A DNA stretch of 38,110 nucleotides from Vibrio zhanjiangensis (GTDB lineage: Bacteria > Pseudomonadota > Gammaproteobacteria > Enterobacterales > Vibrionaceae). The notes beneath the pieces were generated by a model. That model did no database searches, was not told the DNA's origin, and was given only the letters and a program-made list of their open reading frames with translations. Location of the stretch: NCBI RefSeq assembly GCF_030161235.1, contig NZ_BSPW01000079.1, positions 1-38,110 of the forward strand, read 5' to 3'. This document shows, one piece after another, positions 1-7,472 of this stretch (positions within the stretch are counted from its first letter, which is position 1; each line of letters begins with the position of its first letter). Position numbers and translations under genes: made by a program.

Positions 1-5
1 GAATG

Positions 6-30
6 TAAGGATACGACAGAGTCGAATGGT
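6..30 (+). repeat. Transposon-end-like repeat, copy A
   Basis: This 25-base stretch contains TACGACAGAGTCGAATGGT. It matches, in inverted orientation, the repeat at 38056-38079 (TACGACAGAATCGCTTGGT on the minus strand): 21 of 24 bases agree, with one single-base gap. Repeats of the form GACAnAnTCGnnTGGT recall the multiple transposase-binding sites at ends of IS21-like or Tn7-like elements. No transposase gene lies in the window, so the family is not established. Confidence 0.4.
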
Positions 31-129
31 ATTTATCCCGTCAAGATCCCTCAGTAATGACACTCTTTACTATCACTTTCAGTTGATGCAAGTAGTACAC
101 CGTTTACCCAATATGACCACCATCAGACA

Positions 130-2019
130 ATGCGCGATAAAGTGAGCCAATGGGTTGACTGGGATGCTCAAGAACATTCATTAAGTGCGGTTGAAGCGCT
201 CAATGTAGTGAAGAAAAAGCATGGTACTGAATATATGTCGAGCTTTTTTATGACTCGGCTGCGTGAGATAGCCAATCATCCCTTTAATACTGAGGAATTG
301 ACAAGTACAGAATTTGGGATTGTTCACGAGGCGGCAACGGTTTTTGTTATGTCTCAAGCAACTGATTTGCCCCACTATGAGTTATTTCCCTCGGAATACA
401 TGCTACAAACTTACTTAGCAAACTTGGCAATGGAGCTTGAACTTCTCTACCCAATGGCAGAAGACGAAGCTATGTATCTTCAACGGTATTATGAACATGA
501 TTCCCTTGGGCTATCAGTCTATTCCATCGCTCTAAACATTAGCTTAGAACACTATGGAGAAGCTGAGCTTATTAGGAGATTGGCTGAAGAAACGAATAGT
601 AGGTATTCAGACTCTCTTCGCCAGTTTTTGATCGCAAATTTTTCCTCCGGTAGTGATTTTAAACAACAATTAGAGTTGGCATTGCTTCAGGAGTTAAAAC
701 GTTTCTCAACCGATTGGAAACCAGAGTACGACGAATTTTCTCAAGCGTTAAATGGACTTCATCCTTATGCTCGAGTCGGGGCTATGTTACAAAATACGCT
801 TTTGAGTAAATGGTCATCACTGAGACAGCATGAGCGTGAGGCATTGCTCCCTTGGTATGAACAAGTAACCAAGTTACCCAGTTACAAATATGGTTATTCC
901 CAGGTGGGGGAAGCGGTCGTCAATCACTTTCGTCAGCACAGGCAGCAAGAGCACCATAGCCGCTGGAACTTCCCAACATTTGCTGCGGTAACTTTAGCAA
1001 CGTTGATATTTCCAGAGTTGTTAGGTGAGTTGGCTCTTGGAGAGGCAGCTCAGGCTCTGCTATTTTCAAGAACCATGTTTACTGGGGCTAGGGTGGCGGA
1101 TGCTGCTTATACCAGTGAATTTGCTGAATTGGCCGCTCAACAAACGGTTAGGCCAGGTTCAGCGATGCCCCAAAGCACCGCTCTGTCTTTAAGTAAAGTG
1201 AGTAGCCCTGCTGTCATAGGAAGTGAAATTGAACTAGGCCTACACCATTATCTTGCCGCCGATGCAATTGAGGGTACTGACTATGTTGCCAATGTTCAGG
1301 GTAGTTGGCAAAGAGTGAGACGTTTCCCCCTTACGGATGACTATGCGCTATTTGGCGGAATAGGATCGTTGGGAATGCACAAGGTTTACCGATCTGGCGC
1401 AGCAGGGTGGTTACTGGACCAAACCGCGAGTAGTTTAAACAATTGGGTGTCATCGGGTAATTACCGGCACGTATTGTTGCTTGGTAAAGGCCGACCTGAA
1501 TCTCTATTTCGCCACTATGGCGAAAATGTAAAGAGTCGCTATGGTATTCCTGCAGGAAATATGGCAAGTGATGGTGATATTGCGTCTTATAGGCTCAGTG
1601 GGATGTTCCCTAGGGCCTCATCTGGCCAACTGTCCTCACTAACTTTTAATCATCGTTTGGATATTGTTGCTCATGGGAATCCATATGGCCCGATTTGTAG
1701 CGATCAATCGGGGTTTGAAACTTCATTAACACCATCAGGTTTAGCGAGAAAATTGTTTGATTTGGGGTTGCGTCAGGTTGGTGTTCTTAAGATCCAGTCT
1801 TGTAATTTAGGTGGTGGGTTTTACTTGGGTAAACTTGACCAGGAACTCAAAAAAGCAGGAATTAATGTCGGATTCTTAGCAGCACCCAAAGGCTATTTAG
1901 TTCAGTTGCCTAGGTTACCTAGAGCCGTATTTTCGCCATTTCCTAATTTTAGACCAGATCGTTATGAAGTGATCTCCACTGGTTTGCACCAAGGATTTCC
2001 CGGAACTCGTTATCAGTAG
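130..2019 (+). CDS. C80-type cysteine peptidase domain protein (candidate toxin)
   Basis: The 629-residue protein is unrecognised over its first 440 residues, which are mostly helical and include a hydrophobic patch at about 283-315. The last 190 residues resemble the C80 self-cleaving cysteine protease of MARTX toxins. A beta strand ends in IVAHGN (His515), and a later strand carries KIQSCN (Cys558), followed by a helix and another strand (INVGFLAAP). This matches the VVGHG and VGCS motifs that supply the catalytic His and Cys in the family. In MARTX toxins the domain is activated by inositol hexakisphosphate inside host cells and releases effector parts; the same role here is inference. The ATG at 130 has no visible ribosome-binding site. 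The frame is open back to 61 without another start, just after a TAA-TGA pair at 55-60, so the 5' end may be eroded or wrongly placed. No RTX repeats or signal peptide are seen. Confidence 0.6.
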   Translation: MRDKVSQWVDWDAQEHSLSAVEALNVVKKKHGTEYMSSFFMTRLREIANHPFNTEELTSTEFGIVHEAATVFVMSQATDLPHYELFPSEYMLQTYLANLAMELELLYPMAEDEAMYLQRYYEHDSLGLSVYSIALNISLEHYGEAELIRRLAEETNSRYSDSLRQFLIANFSSGSDFKQQLELALLQELKRFSTDWKPEYDEFSQALNGLHPYARVGAMLQNTLLSKWSSLRQHEREALLPWYEQVTKLPSYKYGYSQVGEAVVNHFRQHRQQEHHSRWNFPTFAAVTLATLIFPELLGELALGEAAQALLFSRTMFTGARVADAAYTSEFAELAAQQTVRPGSAMPQSTALSLSKVSSPAVIGSEIELGLHHYLAADAIEGTDYVANVQGSWQRVRRFPLTDDYALFGGIGSLGMHKVYRSGAAGWLLDQTASSLNNWVSSGNYRHVLLLGKGRPESLFRHYGENVKSRYGIPAGNMASDGDIASYRLSGMFPRASSGQLSSLTFNHRLDIVAHGNPYGPICSDQSGFETSLTPSGLARKLFDLGLRQVGVLKIQSCNLGGGFYLGKLDQELKKAGINVGFLAAPKGYLVQLPRLPRAVFSPFPNFRPDRYEVISTGLHQGFPGTRYQ

Positions 2020-2203
2020 TCTTCTGATTGAACAGTAGAATCATTGAGGATAGGTGTTTTGCTTTAAATCTTTTGCATCACACCTTTTTGCTATCGGAAA
2101 GCTTGATTTGTCTAATATCATTAGTGTGATGAAAGTTTTATTGTTCGGCTTGTATTTCTGCACTGATAATATCACAATCGGCAAAAATGTTTCAGGAGAG
2201 AAG

Positions 2204-2839
2204 ATGGAACTCGAAGACATCCGCCGTGAATACAGTAAAGGTGGTTTACGCAGAAAAGATCTAAAAGAAAATCCTGTTGACCAATTTAATTTGTGGTTGC
2301 AGCAGGCCATTGATGCAGGCCTTACCGACCCTACTGCTATGACAGTTGCTACTGTTGATGAAAGCGGTCAGCCTTTTCAGCGTATTGTATTATTAAAGCA
2401 CCTTGATGATAATGGGTTTGTTTTTTATACCAATTTGGGTAGCCGTAAAGCTAGGCAAATAGAGAGCAATGCTAAAGTTAGCTTACACTTCCCATGGCAT
2501 CCCCTTGAGCGTCAGGTACATGTTACTGGTATTGCTGAGAAGCTGAGTGTTGCTGAAAATATTAAATATTTCTCTTCTCGGCCTAAAGAAAGCCAGCTTG
2601 CGGCCATTGCGAGCAAACAGAGCAGTCGTATATCTGCTCGTGGAGTACTCGAAGGAAAGTTTCTTGAACTGAAACAGAAGTTTGCCAATGGTGAAATACC
2701 GGTTCCAAGCTTCTGGGGAGGCTTTCGTATTAAGGCCGAGTCTATTGAATTCTGGCAAGGAGGCGATCACCGTCTTCATGACAGATTTTTATTTTCTAGG
2801 CAAGATCAAACTTGGCAGATAGACAGGTTAGCTCCTTAG
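2204..2839 (+). CDS. pdxH: Pyridoxine/pyridoxamine 5'-phosphate oxidase
   Basis: The 211-residue cytoplasmic flavoenzyme oxidises pyridoxine or pyridoxamine 5'-phosphate to pyridoxal 5'-phosphate with FMN and oxygen (B6 biosynthesis and salvage). The length and motifs fit PdxH throughout: RREYSKGGL at the N terminus, NPVDQFNLWL, the FMN/substrate segment QRIVLLKHLD and FYTNLGSRKA, HFPWHPLERQV, and the C-terminal FWQGGDHRLHDR and IDRLAP. The frame runs open further upstream, but I place the start at the ATG at 2204 because AGGAG lies just before it and MELEDIRREY is the normal family start. It stands alone with its own terminator. Confidence 0.97.
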   Translation: MELEDIRREYSKGGLRRKDLKENPVDQFNLWLQQAIDAGLTDPTAMTVATVDESGQPFQRIVLLKHLDDNGFVFYTNLGSRKARQIESNAKVSLHFPWHPLERQVHVTGIAEKLSVAENIKYFSSRPKESQLAAIASKQSSRISARGVLEGKFLELKQKFANGEIPVPSFWGGFRIKAESIEFWQGGDHRLHDRFLFSRQDQTWQIDRLAP

Positions 2840-2871
2840 CAAGTGAGTGTCGAGAATTTGCTCTAGTCACC

Positions 2872-2898
2872 AAAAACGCCGCGCAATGCGGCGTTTTT
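2872..2898. terminator. Bidirectional terminator between pdxH and the SUMF1/PEGA gene
   Basis: AAAAACGCCGC and GCGGCGTTTTT form a perfect 11-bp stem around the loop GCAAT. The T and A runs on the two sides make it usable from both strands. It lies 32 bases after the pdxH stop and 35 bases after the stop of the convergent minus-strand gene. Confidence 0.9.
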
Positions 2899-2933
2899 AA
2901 TGGTACTTATATTTTTAATTGTTGTCGTACTGC

Positions 2934-4763
2934 TCAGTTTATTTCGCGTAAGACTCTAAATCCGGCATAATTGGCAGCCGATGAATTTGATAAGGTTAGC
3001 TGTTCATGAGCCGCTGCCATTTCTGGAGAAAAGTTCCACGCTCCGCCTTTGAGAACGCCACGAGAGTCATTTGTCCATTGCCAAACGTTCCCGACGGTAT
3101 CATAGATCCCCAATCTATTTGGTTTGAAAGCCGTTACTGGAGAAGTGCTTTTATTTGACCATGGCGTGCCGCCCCAACCCGTATTGGCTTGACTTGGTGC
3201 GAACTGATTTCCCCACCAATAATTGGCTTCCGATCCGGCTCTTGCGGCAATTTCCCATTCATCTTCAGTGGGTAATCGATAGTGATGATTCGTTTTACGG
3301 CTTAACCATTGTGCATATGCTTGAGCATCATTTTTACTTACACAAACCACGGGTGAATTTGCGGCTTGCTTAAACCCTGGATTGCGCCAATAGCCTTTTG
3401 AAATCGGAGTCACTTCTCCTTTTACGATGGCATTACACGTGTTGGTGAGCTCTGCATCTGTTTGATAATTGGTGGAATCAACAAAGGTTTCAAACTGTTT
3501 GACGGTTACAGGCGTAATGCCAAAGCCAAACGGACGTTTTAGTTTCAACTGTTTGGAACCATGCTCCCCCAACATATACTGACCCGGAAGAATGGTGGAC
3601 AGCTCGGGGCCTTGATGACCTGAACCTAACGAGTCAGCAAACTTGTCACCCTCTCGTAAAGGATTTGTGGTTTCCACTAAGACGGCTCGTAGATTATGGT
3701 CTTGCTTGATGGAGAGCTCTTCGAGAAAATCGCGGTATCCTTCTTTTCGTATAGATACAGTATGTTTACCCACAGGTAACATAACTTCTACTGGAGTGCT
3801 TCCATAGTTGACACCATCAATAGTGACTTTGTCATCGTATAGGTTAGAGCGAACATTCAATGTCACCCAAGCGACTTCTTTATTGATCACTGAGCTGTCT
3901 TTGTCATCAACACGCTCAGGTTCAAAACAGTATTTTTTATTGATACCAAGAAGAGTACAGGCTGCACTTTGTGTTGGTCTAGCCTGCATTTCAACGTCCA
4001 TTAAACTGCGATAACGAACACCATCATAAAAGCCTGATTCTTTGGCCTTTGAACGCAAAACATGAATATTGAAAGGTACTTTGCTTGCGTTGGCTTCTAT
4101 AGCTTGTGGCTCACTTGTATTGGCAATCAATTCGGATTGAAATTGCTGTACTGCTTTTTGCAGCGCAAGGTCTCGAGTTTGACGGTCACACTCGGCAATG
4201 GTCATATTTGTCTGACAACGATTAGTAAAGCTTACCGAAAGAGAATGCGGTTGCTTGAGTTCACCTTGCAAGCGTTCTGCTCGTGCTCTTAACTTGGTTT
4301 GTTCTAGAGACTCAATTCCCTGATTAACGCCTTCAAGCTCGTTGTTGGCTAAGCTTAGTTGATGTTCAAGCTCTTGAAGGAGTTGTTCCTCAAACAGGCG
4401 CTGTTTCTGGTTTTGCTTTACATTAGACCAAGCTTCTTGATAAGCCTTTTGACTTGCTGCAATATCCACCGCAGGATCATCAATCATCTTGGCATAATTT
4501 GACTCAAGTTGCGCTTTCGCATCGGCGAATATTTTATCTAGAGCTTTGGCTTGTATGGTCAGTTCAGCGACAGATTCCTGTTGCTTTTTTAACTGCTCTT
4601 GTTTGTCATCTCGACGTTGTGTCGTCGATTTTAATTCTTCGTGCTTTTCGAACAACTGTTGATCGATTTTTACGATAGGGTCGCGCGCTTCCTCAGCTGC
4701 TATACCAGCAGAGACAAAGTAAGGTGACAAAGCAAGAAGGAAGGTTGGTAAACCAGTTCGCAT
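2934..4763 (-). CDS. Exported coiled-coil / PEGA / FGE-sulfatase (SUMF1) domain protein
   Basis: The 609-residue protein begins with a signal peptide (about 1-22). A long Gln/Glu/Lys-rich coiled coil follows (about 30-170), then a linker with paired cysteines (183/192, 269/279), a PEGA domain (about 298-363, with DKVTIDGVNYGSTPVEVMLP) and a SUMF1-type fold (about 390-607, with YRLPTEDEWEIAARAG, NVWQWT, LKGGAWN and GFRVLRE). PEGA domains are surface or envelope modules. The SUMF1 fold can be formylglycine-generating, iron/thiol oxygenase-like, or simply ligand-binding. Catalytic FGE has two cysteines after the GGxW motif; here that segment reads AWNFSPEMAAAHEQLTLSN and has none, so sulfatase activation is unlikely. 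It lies 146 bases downstream of a paralogue on the same strand (4910-6019). A structural or sensory role in the periplasm is inference. Confidence 0.85.
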   Translation of the reverse strand: MRTGLPTFLLALSPYFVSAGIAAEEARDPIVKIDQQLFEKHEELKSTTQRRDDKQEQLKKQQESVAELTIQAKALDKIFADAKAQLESNYAKMIDDPAVDIAASQKAYQEAWSNVKQNQKQRLFEEQLLQELEHQLSLANNELEGVNQGIESLEQTKLRARAERLQGELKQPHSLSVSFTNRCQTNMTIAECDRQTRDLALQKAVQQFQSELIANTSEPQAIEANASKVPFNIHVLRSKAKESGFYDGVRYRSLMDVEMQARPTQSAACTLLGINKKYCFEPERVDDKDSSVINKEVAWVTLNVRSNLYDDKVTIDGVNYGSTPVEVMLPVGKHTVSIRKEGYRDFLEELSIKQDHNLRAVLVETTNPLREGDKFADSLGSGHQGPELSTILPGQYMLGEHGSKQLKLKRPFGFGITPVTVKQFETFVDSTNYQTDAELTNTCNAIVKGEVTPISKGYWRNPGFKQAANSPVVCVSKNDAQAYAQWLSRKTNHHYRLPTEDEWEIAARAGSEANYWWGNQFAPSQANTGWGGTPWSNKSTSPVTAFKPNRLGIYDTVGNVWQWTNDSRGVLKGGAWNFSPEMAAAHEQLTLSNSSAANYAGFRVLREIN

Positions 4764-4812
4764 TATTTATTTCTACAATTGTTTAATCTTATGGCGTTAT
4801 TCTGAACGAACA

Positions 4813-4860
4813 CGCCACTTTTTCGTAAGTTATTCCCTTATAACTTACGACAAAATGGCG
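4813..4860 (-). other. Intercistronic hairpin between the two PEGA paralogues
   Basis: CGTAAGTTAT (4824-4833) and ATAACTTACG (4840-4849) form a perfect 10-bp stem with a 6-base loop. Outer arms CGCCA (4813-4817) and TGGCG (4856-4860) extend it. No T run follows on the minus strand, so it looks more like an mRNA processing or stabilising structure, or a leaky attenuator, than a classical terminator. Confidence 0.6.
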
Positions 4861-4909
4861 TTTCTGGTCAATGTTGTACTGCTTACTTCTATTCAAAAAG
4901 AGAAGCGCG

Positions 4910-6019
4910 TTAAATATCTGAATTTGGGCGCAACTTAACCCAAACAGTATCATTACCATCAATAGCAATGGTACGGTTATATGTTTGGTAACCATCTTTG
5001 GACACAGTAAACTGATGTTTCCCTTTTGGCAGAACCACTTCTATTGGGGTGCTACCATAATTGACTCCGTTAATAGTGACTCGGTCTTCATACTGATCTG
5101 AGCGAATGGTGATGTTCGCCCAGCTTTGCTGTGTGCTTGTCTTTTCTTTTTTCTCAGCGCTAGCACTGTTGAGGCAATATCTTGATGATACATTGAGTAG
5201 CTTACATGCCGCAGAAGCCTCTGGCCTAGCCTGAAGCTGTGCCTGCATTTCTGTAAAATAGCTATTGCTGCCTTCAAAACCAGAGCGAATGATTTGACTC
5301 TCTTGAACGAAGACATTGAGCTGTACGCCTTTAATATTTTGCTTGGCGATATTGGCTTCTGTCAGACTGTCGAGCAGTTTATCCTTGAAAGTATTGACGG
5401 CTCTTTGTTTGGTCAAATACTTACCTTGATTAGTACATTCACCTAAGGTCATTGTGGCTGAGCAAGTGGTTTTGAATGCAGTATTTAATACATCACTTTC
5501 ACGTAATTCTGCATCGAGCCGTTTGACTCGCGCCTCAACTTTCTGTTCTTTGAGATACGATAGCTCAGAGTTAATTCTTGAAAGCTTTTGTTTTATCTGA
5601 GAAAGACGCATCTCTTGTTCGGTAATATTTTGTTCTTGCTCGAGAATTTGGCTTTGATTCTTTTTTACTGCTGCCCAAGCCTCTTGGTATTCTTGTTGAA
5701 ATGAGAGCAGGTTAACGTCTGGGTCGTCAAGAAGGCGGTTATATTGTTTGTCCAGCGCTGTTTTCGCTCGGTTACGTTTTGCGTTGAGCTCTTGCTCCTC
5801 GCGTTGATACTTGCCTAGCTCTGCTCTAAGCGTTTGTAAACGTGAGGATTCATTATCAAACTCAGAACCAAGCTCCTGTAACTCACTTTGTTTGTTCTCT
5901 AACTTTATATCGATAGTTGCGACAGGATCGGCAGAGTCCACCATTTCCGCAAAAATCGAAGTTGATGCCCATAAAGGACTTAGCGCAATTAAAAGCGCTG
6001 GGATGCGACGTATTATCAT
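4910..6019 (-). CDS. Exported coiled-coil / PEGA domain protein
   Basis: This is a 369-residue paralogue of the downstream gene without the SUMF1 part. It has a signal peptide beginning MIIRRIPALLIALSPLW, a coiled coil over about residues 35-165, a Cys-containing linker (CSATMTLGEC and AACKLLNVSSRYC), and a C-terminal PEGA domain (WANITIRSDQYEDRVTING, YGSTPIEVVLPKGKH). The paralogue has nearly the same motifs, for example CQTNMTIAEC and CTLLGINKKYC. I choose the ATG at 6019, preceded by CAGGGA; the frame also opens at a TTG five codons earlier, which would spoil the signal peptide. The two genes are probably co-transcribed. Function is unknown; periplasmic location is inferred from the signal peptide and PEGA domain. 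Confidence 0.85.
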   Translation of the reverse strand: MIIRRIPALLIALSPLWASTSIFAEMVDSADPVATIDIKLENKQSELQELGSEFDNESSRLQTLRAELGKYQREEQELNAKRNRAKTALDKQYNRLLDDPDVNLLSFQQEYQEAWAAVKKNQSQILEQEQNITEQEMRLSQIKQKLSRINSELSYLKEQKVEARVKRLDAELRESDVLNTAFKTTCSATMTLGECTNQGKYLTKQRAVNTFKDKLLDSLTEANIAKQNIKGVQLNVFVQESQIIRSGFEGSNSYFTEMQAQLQARPEASAACKLLNVSSRYCLNSASAEKKEKTSTQQSWANITIRSDQYEDRVTINGVNYGSTPIEVVLPKGKHQFTVSKDGYQTYNRTIAIDGNDTVWVKLRPNSDI

Positions 6020-6469
6020 ATTTCCCTGCAACAATTAACGTTTATTGACCAACGTAAAAAACCAAAAAAAGACAAACTCATGACAGTCCTTGTATTCCTG
6101 CCTCTTCCAAGTTTACTTCAACCCTGCATCTTTCTCTTCTTAAAGATTAACCAGCTTTATGCAGATTAGCCTAATTTAACGTATATAAAACTTGGATGCT
6201 ATCTATCATTTTGAGTTGATTGGGGAAATATGCAAGTGAAGAATGAGTATCTGCAAAAAGAAAGTTGCTAGAAGTGACATAAACCGTAATTTATGTGCAC
6301 TTGATCATTCTTCCGATAAAGAATGGTTGCTTGTTTATTGATCTGATCTTGTACGTTATCCATGACTTTTCTGGCTGGGTGTGTGGTAGACAATGACGGA
6401 TAAATTTCGAATTGAAGCAATTTTGTTATACCATACGGTGCTGATGCAATTTGAGGTCAAAACTGTCTC
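6020..6469. other. Intergenic region between divergent genes
   Basis: This 450-base stretch separates the PEGA gene (minus) from the AraC-type regulator (plus) and should hold both promoters. I see a hairpin or operator-like repeat, ACATAAA (6277-6283) with TTTATGT (6290-6296). A short open frame (6243-6341, 32 codons, starting MSICKKKVARSD) has only a weak GTGAAG upstream and no recognisable product, so I do not call it a gene. Confidence 0.5.
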
Positions 6470-7285
6470 ATGAGCTGTTCTAAATATCGTCTTTCAATCG
6501 GAGAGCAGGGGCCTGTTCGATCGCCAAAACCCGCTGAGCTAGTGACGTTACCATCTCATATGGATTGCCACGATCATAGTTATACGCAGATTGTTATCGG
6601 CCTGAAAGGACAAGCTGAATTTGAAGTGGGTGGCTTTGGCAATTTGGTTGGCCCTGGGCAAGGCTGTGTGGTGACTTCCGGATCAGGTCATGCATTTGGT
6701 GGTGTCGTTGAACAGTCAGATATCTTGGTACTGAATATGCCAGTGCCAAGTGTTGGCGATCCCTTAATGCTGCAAAAACTCAATGAATTGAGCCAGCGTG
6801 ACACTTATTTCCAATTGGATAGTCAAATCCAAAAACTCATACAGATGTTAGTAGCTGAAATGCAATCGAGGCCAGATGATCAGCTTTTGAGTCGAGCCTG
6901 TAGTGATACACTTATCGCGTTGCTTCAAAGACATATGTCCAAATTTTCCACATCTTACAAAGATTCTCGCTTCGATCTCGATGCTATCGATCGTTATATT
7001 GAGCAGCATTTAAGTCAGAAGATTTCGGTTGCTCAATTGGCAGGTAGCGTTTATTTGGGAGAAAGTCAGTTTCATAGTTTGTTTAAGTCGCAAATTGGTA
7101 TAACCCCCCACCAATATGTATTAGGCAAACGAATTGACATGGCAAAGTCTTTGATTGAGAGAGGGCACTTGAATTTAGGCCAAGTGGCGGAGCTAACAGG
7201 TTTTTCTAGCCAAAGCACGTTCAGCCATACTTTCTTTCGCCTACAAGGGGTTTCCCCATCCCAGTACAAGAAACTGTACTCTTAG
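6470..7285 (+). CDS. AraC-family transcriptional regulator, probable activator of put genes
   Basis: The 271-residue protein has an N-terminal cupin-like ligand domain (about 20-115, with HMDCHDHSYTQIVIGLKGQAEF) and a C-terminal double helix-turn-helix of AraC type (about 168-270: ISVAQLAGSVYLGESQFHSLFKSQ and LGQVAELTGFSSQSTFSHTF). The cupin half suggests it senses a small molecule. It lies 187 bases upstream of putA on the same strand, and the gap contains a 21-bp-spaced direct repeat of the kind AraC dimers bind, so it is the likely regulator of proline catabolism. That fits a PutA lacking its own DNA-binding domain. The ligand being proline is inference. The start ATG has only a poorly placed GAGG upstream. 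Confidence 0.85.
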   Translation: MSCSKYRLSIGEQGPVRSPKPAELVTLPSHMDCHDHSYTQIVIGLKGQAEFEVGGFGNLVGPGQGCVVTSGSGHAFGGVVEQSDILVLNMPVPSVGDPLMLQKLNELSQRDTYFQLDSQIQKLIQMLVAEMQSRPDDQLLSRACSDTLIALLQRHMSKFSTSYKDSRFDLDAIDRYIEQHLSQKISVAQLAGSVYLGESQFHSLFKSQIGITPHQYVLGKRIDMAKSLIERGHLNLGQVAELTGFSSQSTFSHTFFRLQGVSPSQYKKLYS

Positions 7286-7353
7286 ATATGCAATAACGCG
7301 TGTATATTATTTTGTCTATTTAGATGTGATTCTGTTTTTGTTTTGTTAACAGG

Positions 7354-7411
7354 CGGAGTTTTGAGCAAAAAACTCGGAGTTTTTGACAAGTAATCCTCTC
7401 CCACTCAAAAT
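7354..7411 (+). promoter_or_regulatory. putA promoter with AraC-type direct repeats
   Basis: CGGAGTTTTGA (7354-7364) and CGGAGTTTTTGA (7375-7386) are direct repeats starting 21 bases apart, two helical turns, as in AraC I1/I2 sites. The second overlaps TTGACA (7383-7388), a perfect -35 box. Seventeen bases later comes CAAAAT (7406-7411), a 4/6 -10 box. This geometry fits class II activation by the regulator at 6470-7285. The putA start lies about 60 bases downstream with GAGGA before the ATG. Confidence 0.6.
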
Positions 7412-7472
7412 ACACTGCAAACCATTGTAATAACTCTGATGAATTGATCAGGTTTGAGATTGAGGAAAACGC

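Noticed and set aside
1..57. Possible 3' end of an upstream gene (frame ending TAA at 55-57)
   Set aside because: Only 18 codons, no recognisable family, and it overlaps the transposon-end-like repeat at 6-30.
6243..6341. 32-codon frame upstream of the AraC-type gene
   Set aside because: Weak ribosome-binding site and no conserved features visible; kept only as a note on the intergenic region.
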